Source: Hypnocyclicus thermotrophus (GTDB lineage Bacteria > Fusobacteriota > Fusobacteriia > Fusobacteriales > Fusobacteriaceae). Taken from it: a stretch of DNA of 64,000 nucleotides. The stretch lies in the NCBI RefSeq assembly GCF_004365575.1, contig NZ_SOBG01000009.1:47126-111125 (forward strand). The letters run 5' to 3'. A program made the translations under genes and the position numbers. How positions within the stretch are numbered: the stretch's first letter is position 1; each line of letters starts with the position of its first letter. This document shows positions 1 through 8,106 of this stretch, piece by piece. Under the pieces are notes generated by a model. It made no database searches. It saw only the letters and a list, made by a program, of their open reading frames with translations, and was not told where the DNA came from.

Positions 1-760
1 TTATCCTTTATCTGTGTTAATGCTTGCAGGGATAAAGGATATTCTTATTATATCAACACATAGAGATTTACCTGTATTTAAAGAGTTATTAGGTAGCGGA
101 AAAGATTTTGGAGTTAACTTTAGTTATAAAGTACAAGAGCATCCAAATGGACTTGCAGAAGCCTTTATAATTGGTGAAGATTTTATAGGTAATGATACAT
201 GCGCATTGATATTAGGAGATAATATATTTTATGGACATGGATTAACAGGAATGGTAAAAGAAGCAGCTAGTAGAACAAAAGGAGCTACTATATTTGGTTA
301 TCCAGTAAAAAATCCAAAATCTTTTGGAGTAGTAGAATTTGATAAAAATGGTAAAGCTATTTCATTAGAGGAAAAACCAGAAAATCCAAAATCAAATTTT
401 GCCATACCAGGATTATATTTTTATGATAATACAGTAGTAGAAAAAGCTAAGAAAGTAAAACCGAGCTCAAGAGGAGAATTAGAAATAACAACTCTTAATG
501 AAATGTATTTAAAAGAAAAAACATTAAATGTAATAAATTTTGGACGTGGGATGGCATGGCTAGATACAGGTACACATGATGGATTATTAGATGCGGCTAA
601 TTTTGTAAGTACTGTGCAAAAAAGACAAGGAGTAATGGTAGCTTGTCCAGAAGAGATAGCATATAATAATGGCTGGATTGGAAAAGAAAAAGTAGAAGAA
701 TTAGCAAAACCACTTATGAAAACACATTATGGTAAATATCTAATGGAATTAATTAGATAG
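1..760 (+). CDS. rmlA: Glucose-1-phosphate thymidylyltransferase RmlA, 5' end cut by window edge
   Basis: First step of dTDP-L-rhamnose synthesis: glucose-1-phosphate plus dTTP gives dTDP-glucose and pyrophosphate. The frame is open to the left edge (codons YPLS precede the GTG at 14), so the gene begins outside the window and about 253 of the usual ~290 residues are seen. Family motifs are clear: [10 protein letters not shown] followed by [13 protein letters not shown] (nucleotide/sugar pocket), EEKPENPKS, and [13 protein letters not shown] near the C-terminus. rmlC, rmlD and rmlB lie downstream, but a foreign-looking cassette separates rmlA from rmlC. The internal GTG at 14 is not a true start. 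Identification is secure; whether rmlA is still co-transcribed with rmlC is unknown. Confidence 0.96.
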   Translation, partial: YPLSVLMLAGIKDILIISTHRDLPVFKELLGSGKDFGVNFSYKVQEHPNGLAEAFIIGEDFIGNDTCALILGDNIFYGHGLTGMVKEAASRTKGATIFGYPVKNPKSFGVVEFDKNGKAISLEEKPENPKSNFAIPGLYFYDNTVVEKAKKVKPSSRGELEITTLNEMYLKEKTLNVINFGRGMAWLDTGTHDGLLDAANFVSTVQKRQGVMVACPEEIAYNNGWIGKEKVEELAKPLMKTHYGKYLMELIR

Positions 761-773
761 TGAAGGAAAAGAC

Positions 774-820
774 ATTACACGGAGAACACAAAGGTAAAGA
801 AAAAGAACCACAAAGAAAAG
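774..820 (+). repeat. Left flanking direct repeat of the AAA-ATPase cassette
   Basis: A 47-nt sequence starting ATTACACGGAGAACACA and containing GAACCACA is repeated in the same orientation at 2619-2665 with about 6 mismatches, on the other side of the nuclease gene. An inverted echo lies downstream: ACACAAAG at 786-793 is complementary to CTTTGTGT at 860-867, so this copy could also fold. Short ACACGGAG/ACCACAGAG-type repeats are known in many bacteria beside single accessory genes. That link is family knowledge; the repeat itself is seen directly. Confidence 0.8.
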
Positions 821-885
821 CATAAAAAACTTAGAGGAACTTAATTTTTTCTTAGTGTACTTTGTGTAGAGTTTTAGGAGGTAAA

Positions 886-2598
886 ATGAAAAAAATAGCA
901 TATGGGATAAGTAATTTTAAAACAATAATAGAAGATGGTTATTATTATGTAGATAAAACTAAATATATTGAGATGTTAGAAAATTTAAATGAAAGATATT
1001 TGATATTTTTAAGACCTAGAAGATTTGGGAAAAGTCTATTTATATCATTATTGGAATATTATTATGATATAAATTATAAAGAAAATAAGCTGTTTGATGA
1101 ATTTTATATAGGAAATAATCCAACAAAATTAAAAAATAGTTATTATATATTGAAATTTAATTTTTCAGGAATAAATACAAAAATAGAAAAGGAGACATTA
1201 GAAGGATTTAGGACAAAAGTAATAAATGGAATAAAAGAATTTTTAATAAAAAATAAATTTAAAATGAAAATAGATGAAGAAAAAACTGCAACGGAAATAA
1301 TGAGTACATTTTTAACAGAAGTAAGAGCTTTAATTGATGGAAAAATATATATATTAATAGATGAATATGACCATTTTGCCAATGAATTATTAGGTTTTAA
1401 TTATAATTTTTATCAAAATTCAGTAAGCAGTAATGGATTTGTAAGGAAATTTTATGAAGTAATAAAAGATGGGACAGGAACTGGAATAGTAGATAGGTTA
1501 TTTATAACAGGAGTAAGTCCAATAACATTAGATAGTATGACAAGTGGATTTAATATAGGTTCAGATATAACATTAGATTCAGATTTTAATGAGATGATGG
1601 GGTTTACAGAAGAAGAGGTAAAGAAATTAGCCAATGCAACAATAGAAAATTATGATATAGATGCTAATATAGATAGATTAAGAGACTATTACAATGGATA
1701 TAAATTTAATAAAAAGTGTAAAAATAGAGTATATAATAGTGATATGGTACTTTATTATATGAGTTATTACCAGAAAAATAAAGAAGAACCTGAAAATATA
1801 ATTGATAATAATATATTAAGTGATTATAGAAAAATAGGAAAATTGTTTGAAATAGGTGGAAGAAATAATGAAAGAATAAAAATATTAAAAGAGATAGTAA
1901 TGGGAATAGAGCAAGAAGTAGTAATAAGTAGTAGATTTAATTTAGAAATAGAGTTTAATTTAGATGATTTTAAATCTTTGTTATTTTATATGGGACTTAT
2001 GACAATAAAAAGAGTAGATGAATTTGGAGCAGTATATATAGGGGTTCCAAACTATGTAATAAGAGAATTATATTTTGAATATTTCAATAAAATAATAGAA
2101 GAAGAAGCAGATTTTAAAATAGATGATAGCAAAATTAGAGAAGCGATATTAGAAATAGCAAGAGATGGTAAAATTGATAAATTAATAAAATTAACAGAAA
2201 ATATATTGCATAAACTATCAAATAGAGACTTCATAAAATTTGATGAAAAATATGTAAAAGTAATAATGTTAATGTATTTATATAAAAGTAATTTATATTT
2301 CACAAAGAGTGAATATGAGGTAGAAGATGGATATATAGATATAGTGTTGAAAAAAGGGACAATAGGACAGCCGAGATATTATGGAATGTTTGAATTGAAA
2401 TATATATCAAAGAAAGATTATACAGAAGACTTATTAAAGAAAAAATTAGAAGAAGCAAAAGAACAATTAATGAAATATAAAGAATCAGAAGAACTAAGAA
2501 GTATGAATAATATGAAAAAATGGGCTTTGGTATTTGTAGGATCTGAATGTAAGGGAATGGAATGTATAAGTGATAATATGAAAAAAGATATTATGTAA
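886..2598 (+). CDS. AAA-ATPase-like protein with C-terminal PD-(D/E)XK nuclease domain
   Basis: 570-residue protein of the AAA-ATPase_like (PF09820) plus PD-(D/E)XK superfamily 9 (PF08011/DUF1703) architecture. The N-terminus has the typical YYVDKTKYIEML and the Walker A-like RPRRFGKSLF (about 43-52). A Walker B-like ILIDEYD sits near 156-162. The C-terminal domain shows the nuclease core as D485 in YIDIV and E503-x-K505 in FELKY. The start is ATG 886, four bases after AGGAGG at 876-881; an upstream TTG at 862 lies before that site. No transposase or toxin partner is adjacent. These proteins are abundant in Fusobacteria and Bacteroidetes and their biological role is not established. It sits between rmlA and rmlC, bounded by direct repeats, which suggests insertion. 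Confidence 0.88.
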   Translation: MKKIAYGISNFKTIIEDGYYYVDKTKYIEMLENLNERYLIFLRPRRFGKSLFISLLEYYYDINYKENKLFDEFYIGNNPTKLKNSYYILKFNFSGINTKIEKETLEGFRTKVINGIKEFLIKNKFKMKIDEEKTATEIMSTFLTEVRALIDGKIYILIDEYDHFANELLGFNYNFYQNSVSSNGFVRKFYEVIKDGTGTGIVDRLFITGVSPITLDSMTSGFNIGSDITLDSDFNEMMGFTEEEVKKLANATIENYDIDANIDRLRDYYNGYKFNKKCKNRVYNSDMVLYYMSYYQKNKEEPENIIDNNILSDYRKIGKLFEIGGRNNERIKILKEIVMGIEQEVVISSRFNLEIEFNLDDFKSLLFYMGLMTIKRVDEFGAVYIGVPNYVIRELYFEYFNKIIEEEADFKIDDSKIREAILEIARDGKIDKLIKLTENILHKLSNRDFIKFDEKYVKVIMLMYLYKSNLYFTKSEYEVEDGYIDIVLKKGTIGQPRYYGMFELKYISKKDYTEDLLKKKLEEAKEQLMKYKESEELRSMNNMKKWALVFVGSECKGMECISDNMKKDIM

Positions 2599-2618
2599 AA
2601 TTAAAAAAAGTCAAAATA

Positions 2619-2665
2619 ATTACACGGAGAACACAGAGAAAAAGAAAAAGAACCACAGAGAAGAA
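2619..2665 (+). repeat. Right flanking direct repeat of the AAA-ATPase cassette
   Basis: Second copy of the 774-820 repeat, same orientation, starting ATTACACGGAGAACACA and containing GAACCACAGAG. It begins 20 bases after the nuclease stop codon. Together the two copies bracket the gene at about 1.85 kb. This copy lacks the inverted echo present at the left end. Confidence 0.8.
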
Positions 2666-2737
2666 TATGAAAATATTGAAATAATTGACAATTAACAACT
2701 GGAAATGTATAATAAAAAAAGATTCAAGTAAATAGAG

Positions 2738-3331
2738 TTGGAGGTTTTTAAAATTAGTAAATTTAATAAAATAGAAACAGGTATAAAAGATTTGGTTATT
2801 ATAGAACCAACAGTATTTGGTGATAATAGAGGATTTTTTATGGAGAGTTATAGTAAAAGAGATTTTAGTGAAATAGGATTAAATATGGAATTTGTCCAAG
2901 ATAATCATTCGAAATCTAAAAAAGGCGTTTTAAGAGGCTTACATTTCCAAACAAAACATACGCAAGGAAAATTAGTAAGAGTAATAGCAGGAAGTGTGTT
3001 AGATGTGGCAGTAGATTTGAGAAAAGATAGCAAAACATTTGGGAAATGGTATAGTGTCTTATTAACAGCAGAGAATAAGAGAATGTTTTATATACCAGAA
3101 GGATTTGCTCATGGATTTCTAACACTAGAAGATAATACAGAATTTCAATATAAATGTACAGATTATTATGCTCCAGAATATGATAGTGGAATAATATGGA
3201 ATGACAAAGAAATTGGAATAGATTGGGAATTAGAAAAATATGGAATAAAAGAAGAAGAATTAAGTTTATCAGAAAAAGATAAAAATCAACAAACATTTAA
3301 AGAATTTATTAAAAGTGGAGTAATTTTTTAA
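2738..3331 (+). CDS. rmlC: dTDP-4-dehydrorhamnose 3,5-epimerase RmlC
   Basis: Third enzyme of dTDP-rhamnose synthesis, epimerising C3 and C5 of dTDP-4-keto-6-deoxyglucose. Cupin fold with the family motifs EPTVFGDNRGFF, the catalytic-His segment GVLRGLHFQ, and FAHGFLTLEDNTEFQYK. Start is uncertain. The only conventional in-frame start after the stop at 2729 is TTG 2738, but the strong site GGAGG (2740-2744) lies inside that reading. Eight bases after GGAGG comes ATT 2753, which would give a protein starting (M)SKFNKIETGI, the length expected for the family. I give the TTG boundary as the conservative limit and think an ATT start is more likely. The gene follows the right repeat of the nuclease cassette, so its native leader may have been altered. 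Confidence 0.93.
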   Translation: MEVFKISKFNKIETGIKDLVIIEPTVFGDNRGFFMESYSKRDFSEIGLNMEFVQDNHSKSKKGVLRGLHFQTKHTQGKLVRVIAGSVLDVAVDLRKDSKTFGKWYSVLLTAENKRMFYIPEGFAHGFLTLEDNTEFQYKCTDYYAPEYDSGIIWNDKEIGIDWELEKYGIKEEELSLSEKDKNQQTFKEFIKSGVIF

Positions 3332-3401
3332 AAGATAATTAATATTATTTTTACCATAGTTAAGTTTTGTAAATAAATAATTTATATAGAAAGGAAAAAA
3401 A

Positions 3402-4247
3402 ATGATATTATTAACAGGTGCAAACGGGCAACTTGGTACGGATTTTAAAAAAATATTTGATAAAATAGGTATAAAATATATAGCGACAGATTATACTGAG
3501 CTAGATATTACAAATAAATTAGCTATAGAAAAGTTTGTAAAAGGAAAAGAGATTGAGATTATTATAAATTGTGCAGCATATAATGATGTAGATAAAGCAG
3601 AAGTTGAAAAAGATAAAGCATATACCTTAAATTGTTATGCACCTCAAAATTTAGCAAAAATTGCAAGACAAATAGATGCTGTATTTCTTACTTATTCTAC
3701 AGATTTTGTATTTGACGGAAAAAAAGATATTCCGTATACAGAAAAAGATATTCCAAATCCATTATCTGTATATGGAATGAGTAAATATGACGGGGAAAAA
3801 GCAGTTCTTGATACATATGAAAAAAGTTTTGTAATACGTACATCATGGGTATTTGGTATAGGTAATAATAATTTTAATACTCAAGTAATAAATTGGTCAA
3901 AAAGTAAAAACGAATTAAATATAGTAGATGATCAAGTATCAGTGCCAACATACTCATATGACCTTGCACAATTTTCATGGGAACTTATAAAAATAAATAA
4001 ATTTGGTTTATATCATATATCAAATAATGGAATAGCAAGTAAATATGATCAAGCTAAATATGTACTTGATAAAATAGGATGGAAAGGTAAATTAGGAAGG
4101 GCTAAAACAGCTGATTTTAACTTGCCAGCAAAAAGAGCAAAATATAGTAAATTAGATAGTAAAAAAGTAGAAAAAATAATAGGAAAAAATATTCCGACTT
4201 GGCAAAATGCAATTGATAGATATTTAGTAGAATTATATAATAAATAA
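3402..4247 (+). CDS. rmlD: dTDP-4-dehydrorhamnose reductase RmlD
   Basis: Last step of dTDP-L-rhamnose synthesis, an NAD(P)H-dependent short-chain reductase of 281 residues. The N-terminus carries the Rossmann motif GANGQLG; the catalytic Tyr and Lys are in YGMSKYDGEK (about 125-134), and STDFVFDG precedes them as in the family. The ATG at 3402 has AAAGGA a few bases upstream. It lies 70 bases after rmlC, in the same direction, and is followed by a hairpin terminator shared with the convergent gene. Confidence 0.96.
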   Translation: MILLTGANGQLGTDFKKIFDKIGIKYIATDYTELDITNKLAIEKFVKGKEIEIIINCAAYNDVDKAEVEKDKAYTLNCYAPQNLAKIARQIDAVFLTYSTDFVFDGKKDIPYTEKDIPNPLSVYGMSKYDGEKAVLDTYEKSFVIRTSWVFGIGNNNFNTQVINWSKSKNELNIVDDQVSVPTYSYDLAQFSWELIKINKFGLYHISNNGIASKYDQAKYVLDKIGWKGKLGRAKTADFNLPAKRAKYSKLDSKKVEKIIGKNIPTWQNAIDRYLVELYNK

Positions 4248-4251
4248 AAAA

Positions 4252-4282
4252 AATAGTTTCTATTTAGAAACTATTTTTTTAT
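4252..4282. terminator. Bidirectional terminator between rmlD and the GT39 gene
   Basis: 10-bp stem AATAGTTTCT (4252-4261) and AGAAACTATT (4266-4275) with loop ATTT, flanked by an A-run on the left and a T-run on the right, so it works on both strands. It overlaps the stop codon of the minus-strand gene (4271-4273). Confidence 0.8.
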
Positions 4283-5863
4283 TATTTTAACAAGATTGAG
4301 TTCGGTATTAGAAGTATTTGAAAAATAAAAAGTTTTTTTATCAAGTATAATATAAGAACTTAATAAATTTTCTACTTCATCTTTTTCATAATCATAATAT
4401 ATTATGCATAGAGGAAATTTTAAATTATCTAATTCAGATTTATTAATCATTTTAATTTTATGACCGATATTCCATACGTTTCTTATACCTGGTTGATGGA
4501 AACTATAAATTTTTATATTATCTAAATAATCAGTTTTCTTTACATCTCGAAGTGCTTGATATTTTCTATTGTGTTTAAACATAATATTTTTTAGATAAAA
4601 TGGAGCAAAAAATATATTTGAAAACAACATAAAAACAAGTGTATAAATAAAAAGTTTTTTTATGTCTAATTGTTTAAAGTTTTTTAAAAATAATATTATA
4701 AATATAATATAACAAATAGTTAAAAATATAATATAAAAAATATTTAAATTATAATAATTTTTTGTAAAAAGTAATATTGGAATATAGATAGAAAAAATAA
4801 TTATAATAGTAGAATGTATTTTTAAAATATTATTAATAAATTTAGAATTTTTATTTATGTTTAAAAAAGCACTATAAATAAATTGTCCTATTAATAAAGC
4901 CATAGGAATAACTACAGGAATAAGATATCTTTCTTTTTTTTCTGGTAAAATAGATAGTAAAACAAAAGAAATAAGCATCCAGAGTAAAGAAAATCTATAT
5001 GTTTTAATATCAACTACAAATTTTTCCATATTTTTTTTAAATAAAGCTCCAATTCCTAAAACAAACCAAATTCCTGAAAAAATAGGAAAATGAAAATAAT
5101 ACCAAAAAGGTTGAGTATGTTTAGTTAACCAAGCAGTAGATTCGACCTGAGCTACTTTTAAAGTAATATCAGTATGCAAAAAAAATATATAAAAATACCA
5201 ACTTCCTCCAATAATAAGAGAAGTGATAATAAATATAATAATTTTTTTATAATTTATTTTTTTAAAGTTTATATTATAAATAATAGTATAGCTTATAATG
5301 AAAGGTAAAAATACTGCATAAAGAGATACAGGACCTTTACTCATAATTGAAAATCCTAAAAAAATACCAGCAATAAAAGAGTATTTTATATGTTCTATAG
5401 ATTTTAAAAGATAAAATAAACAACCAACAATAAAAACATTGGTATATATATCCCAAGAAGCAGTTCTTCCCATTTTAAAAATAAGAAAACTAGTAGCTAA
5501 TACAATAGAAGATATAAACGATAAATCTTTATTTTGGGTTAGAGTCAGTACAAAATAAAAGAATAAAAAAATCATAAAAATAGTAGTAAACACAGTAGGA
5601 ATACGTAATAAACCTAAATTTTCTTTATGATTTCCTAAAAAACCTAGAGTAGTAATCCAGGTAGGAAGAGGTGGTTTAGTTATTCTAATTTCTCCATTCA
5701 TAGTAGGAATTAACCAATTATTTTCACTTAATATTTCTCGTGCTGTAGTAAAATTTCTAGCTTCCATTATATCTGCATCTTCTATATTTATATTAGGTAA
5801 AAATGAAAATAAAGATATAAAAAACATAAATAAAAACATTTTTTTATATGATATATTAAACAT
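4271..5863 (-). CDS. GT39/ArnT-like membrane glycosyltransferase
   Basis: About 530-residue multi-pass membrane protein of the PMT/ArnT (GT-C) type, which moves a sugar from a polyprenyl-phosphate carrier to an acceptor on the outer face of the inner membrane. After the first membrane helix comes the acidic EDADIMEAR catalytic loop and TKPPLPTW, both characteristic of bacterial PMT_2 proteins; about a dozen hydrophobic segments follow. Two ATGs lie close together; the inner one at 5863 is preferred because the outer one (5869) abuts the GGAGG site. It is last in a minus-strand operon with a LABN-domain protein and a polyprenyl-phosphate-sugar synthase-like GT2, an arrangement known for lipid A or envelope glycan modification. 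The sugar cannot be told. Confidence 0.85.
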   Translation of the reverse strand: MFNISYKKMFLFMFFISLFSFLPNINIEDADIMEARNFTTAREILSENNWLIPTMNGEIRITKPPLPTWITTLGFLGNHKENLGLLRIPTVFTTIFMIFLFFYFVLTLTQNKDLSFISSIVLATSFLIFKMGRTASWDIYTNVFIVGCLFYLLKSIEHIKYSFIAGIFLGFSIMSKGPVSLYAVFLPFIISYTIIYNINFKKINYKKIIIFIITSLIIGGSWYFYIFFLHTDITLKVAQVESTAWLTKHTQPFWYYFHFPIFSGIWFVLGIGALFKKNMEKFVVDIKTYRFSLLWMLISFVLLSILPEKKERYLIPVVIPMALLIGQFIYSAFLNINKNSKFINNILKIHSTIIIIFSIYIPILLFTKNYYNLNIFYIIFLTICYIIFIILFLKNFKQLDIKKLFIYTLVFMLFSNIFFAPFYLKNIMFKHNRKYQALRDVKKTDYLDNIKIYSFHQPGIRNVWNIGHKIKMINKSELDNLKFPLCIIYYDYEKDEVENLLSSYIILDKKTFYFSNTSNTELNLVKIIKK

Positions 5864-5877
5864 AAACATCCTCCAAA

Positions 5878-6144
5878 TTATTTTCTGTTATTTTTATATT
5901 TTTTCATTAACATAATATTTCTGATATATACGATTATTCCAAAACTTTGTCCTAAAATAAATACAGGGTCTTTTTTATGGATTGCATAGCTCAATAATAA
6001 AAGACTTCCTAAAATGCTAAATATCCAAAATGCAAAAGGAATAGTACTTTTTTGATTTTTTTCTGATACCAGCCATTGAACAACAAATCGCATTGTAAAC
6101 ATAAATTGTCCTAAAAATCCTATTTTTAACCAGAAATTATTCAA
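5878..6144 (-). CDS. Small LABN-domain membrane protein (lipid-A-disaccharide synthase N-terminal domain family)
   Basis: 88-residue protein consisting only of the LAB_N domain (PF07578), with three hydrophobic segments and the family stretches GFLGQFMFTMRFVVQWL and SIPFAFW-like STIPFAFWIFS. This domain is found alone next to glycosyltransferases that modify lipid A or other envelope glycans; a role as an accessory or lipid-linked-sugar transporter is inferred. Start is TTG 6144, seven bases after AGGAGGA, placing it 2 bases after the GT2 stop and 14 bases before the GT39 start. Translation is probably coupled. Confidence 0.85.
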   Translation of the reverse strand: MNNFWLKIGFLGQFMFTMRFVVQWLVSEKNQKSTIPFAFWIFSILGSLLLLSYAIHKKDPVFILGQSFGIIVYIRNIMLMKKYKNNRK

Positions 6145-6146
6145 AA

Positions 6147-6851
6147 TTAGTCCTCCTTAATCTTATACATCAATACTCTAGATTTCATCCATCTAACTGC
6201 TAACGCATCTTTTAAACCTCTAAGAGCTCTTCCCCAAGTTTTATATTTTGAAGTTCCAAATTGTCTATCATAGTGTCTAACAGGTACTTCAATTACAGAA
6301 TGTCCATAAATTTTTGCTAATGTAGGTAAAAATCTATGCATTCCATTAAATAATTGAAATTTTTTAACAACCTCTTTTTTAAATAATTTCAAAGGACATC
6401 CAGTATCTGTAATATTATCATTAGTGATAAAGTTTCGGATACCATTTCCTAATTGTGAAGCTAATTTTCTGCTAAATCCATCTTCTCTAGTAGCTCTTTT
6501 TCCATTTACTACATCATATTCTTTTATATAAGGTAATAAAACATAAATATCTTCTGGATCTGTTTGCATATCTCCATCCATAGTTACTACTAAATCACCA
6601 TTACATTTTTCAAAACCCGCAGCTAAAGCAGCAGTTTGTCCATTATTTTCGGTAAAATGAAATACTTTTACATTTTTATTAGTTTTTGCAATAGAATTTA
6701 ATATTTCTTCACTACCATCAGTACTTCCATCATTTACGTAAATAATTTCATAATTTTTAAATTGTTTTTTTAAGGCATTTTCAACTTTTTCAATCATTGG
6801 TTTAATATTATCTTTTTCATTATATACAGGAATTATAACTGAAATTTCCAT
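6147..6851 (-). CDS. GT2 family glycosyltransferase, polyprenyl-phosphate-sugar synthase-like
   Basis: 234-residue DPM1/ArnC-like GT2 enzyme. The N-terminus IIPVYNEKDNI, the VNDGSTDGS loop, and the metal-binding TMDGDMQTDPED mark the family; VRHYDRQFGTSKY is the usual conserved C-terminal motif. The C-terminal membrane helices of GtrB/ArnC are absent, so it is a soluble or peripheral form. It would make the polyprenyl-phosphate-sugar donor used by the GT39 protein two genes on. ATG 6851 has AGGAGA upstream. First gene of the three-gene minus-strand operon. Confidence 0.9.
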   Translation of the reverse strand: MEISVIIPVYNEKDNIKPMIEKVENALKKQFKNYEIIYVNDGSTDGSEEILNSIAKTNKNVKVFHFTENNGQTAALAAGFEKCNGDLVVTMDGDMQTDPEDIYVLLPYIKEYDVVNGKRATREDGFSRKLASQLGNGIRNFITNDNITDTGCPLKLFKKEVVKKFQLFNGMHRFLPTLAKIYGHSVIEVPVRHYDRQFGTSKYKTWGRALRGLKDALAVRWMKSRVLMYKIKED

Positions 6852-6886
6852 AATTTATTCTCCTATCTAAAATTTAAGTTTATAAT

Positions 6887-6915
6887 ATTATACAAGTATT
6901 ATCCAAAATTGTCTA
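6887..6915 (-). promoter_or_regulatory. Promoter of the GT2-LABN-GT39 operon
   Basis: On the minus strand: -35 TAGACA (6915-6910), 17-bp spacer, -10 TATAAT (6892-6887), about 36 bases before the GT2 start. It is back to back with the plus-strand promoter at 6926. Confidence 0.65.
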
Positions 6916-6925
6916 ATAAAAATTG

Positions 6926-6954
6926 TTGACTAAAATTTTATATAAATGTAATAT
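6926..6954 (+). promoter_or_regulatory. Promoter of the epimerase-rmlB pair
   Basis: -35 TTGACT (6926-6931), 17-bp spacer, -10 TAATAT (6949-6954), about 78 bases before the epimerase start. This gives the epimerase and rmlB transcription independent of rmlA-rmlC-rmlD. Confidence 0.65.
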
Positions 6955-7031
6955 ATAAAGGAAATAACTTTAATAATTATTTGTTGTATAGAATATAGGT
7001 TTAAAAAATTATTTTTAAGAAAGGAATATTT

Positions 7032-8045
7032 ATGGTAAAAACATATCTAATAACAGGAGGAGCAGGTTTTATAGGCTCACATTTAATAGAATATTTACTA
7101 AAAGAAGGAAATAAAATAATAAATATAGATAATTTTAATAATTATTATGATATTAATATTAAAATAAGAAATGTATTAGAATCGACTAATAAATATGATA
7201 AAAAAGTAGAAAAATTAGAAGAATTAAAAAGCGTAGTTGATAGTGAAAATTATAAATTAGAAATTATAGATATAATAAATAAAGAGGAGTTAAATAGAGT
7301 ATTTAAAGAAAATAAGATAGATATAGTAATAAATTTAGCAGCAATGGCAGGAGTAAGACCATCATTAGAAAATCCACAATTATATGAAGAAGTAAATATA
7401 AAAGGATTTATGAATATTCTTGAAATGTGTAAAAAATATAATATAAAAAAAGTAATTCAAGCGTCATCGTCATCAGTATATGGAAATAATAAAAGAGTAC
7501 CATTTAAAGAAATAGACATAGTAGATTTTGCAATATCACCATATGCAGCGACAAAAAAAGCATGTGAAGTAATGGGGCATGTATATTATCATTTATATAA
7601 TATAGATATGATACAATTAAGATTTTTCACAGTATATGGACCAAGACAAAGACCAGATTTAGCAATACATAAATTCACTAGATTAATAACAGAAGGAAAA
7701 GAGGTACCATTTTATGGAGATGGAACAACAGAAAGAGATTATACATATATAGAAGATATAATAGATGGGATAACAAAAGCAATAAAATATATAGAAAAGA
7801 AAGAGAAAGTATATGAAATAATAAACTTGGGAGAAAGTCAAACAATAAGTTTAAAAGAGATGTTAGAAACATTAGAAGAAGAATTAGGAAAAAAAGCAAA
7901 ATTAAAGAAATTACCAATGCAACTAGGAGATGTAAAAAGAACAAATGCAGATATAAGCAAAGCAAAAGAATTGTTAGGATACAATCCTAAAACAAATTTT
8001 AAAGAAGGAATACAAAAATTTGTGCAATGGTATAAAAAATCTTAA
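7032..8045 (+). CDS. NAD-dependent epimerase, UDP-glucuronate 4-epimerase-like
   Basis: 337-residue extended short-chain dehydrogenase. Rossmann motif GGAGFIGSH at the N-terminus, DNFNNYYD typical of UDP-hexuronate 4-epimerases, NLAAMAGVRPS, SSSSVYG, the catalytic YAATKKA, and FYGDGTTERDYTYIEDI. The family interconverts UDP-glucuronate/galacturonate or UDP-GlcNAc-type sugars; the exact substrate is not fixed by sequence. It precedes rmlB by 61 bases and both probably share the promoter at 6926, feeding envelope polysaccharide synthesis. Confidence 0.88.
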   Translation: MVKTYLITGGAGFIGSHLIEYLLKEGNKIINIDNFNNYYDINIKIRNVLESTNKYDKKVEKLEELKSVVDSENYKLEIIDIINKEELNRVFKENKIDIVINLAAMAGVRPSLENPQLYEEVNIKGFMNILEMCKKYNIKKVIQASSSSVYGNNKRVPFKEIDIVDFAISPYAATKKACEVMGHVYYHLYNIDMIQLRFFTVYGPRQRPDLAIHKFTRLITEGKEVPFYGDGTTERDYTYIEDIIDGITKAIKYIEKKEKVYEIINLGESQTISLKEMLETLEEELGKKAKLKKLPMQLGDVKRTNADISKAKELLGYNPKTNFKEGIQKFVQWYKKS

Positions 8046-8106
8046 ATATAATTTTAAAATTAATATATTAAATTTTTGTAATTAAATAAAATTAATAGGA
8101 GGGAAA

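Noticed and set aside
886..2598. Transposase
   Set aside because: No DDE or HUH motif; the protein fits AAA-ATPase plus PD-(D/E)XK nuclease.
2916..3296. 126-codon open frame antisense to rmlC
   Set aside because: Leu/Phe/Ile-rich product with no ribosome site, an artefact of AT-rich coding on the other strand; the same holds for those at 7678-7965, 9002-9223, 11635-11850 and 31424-31771.
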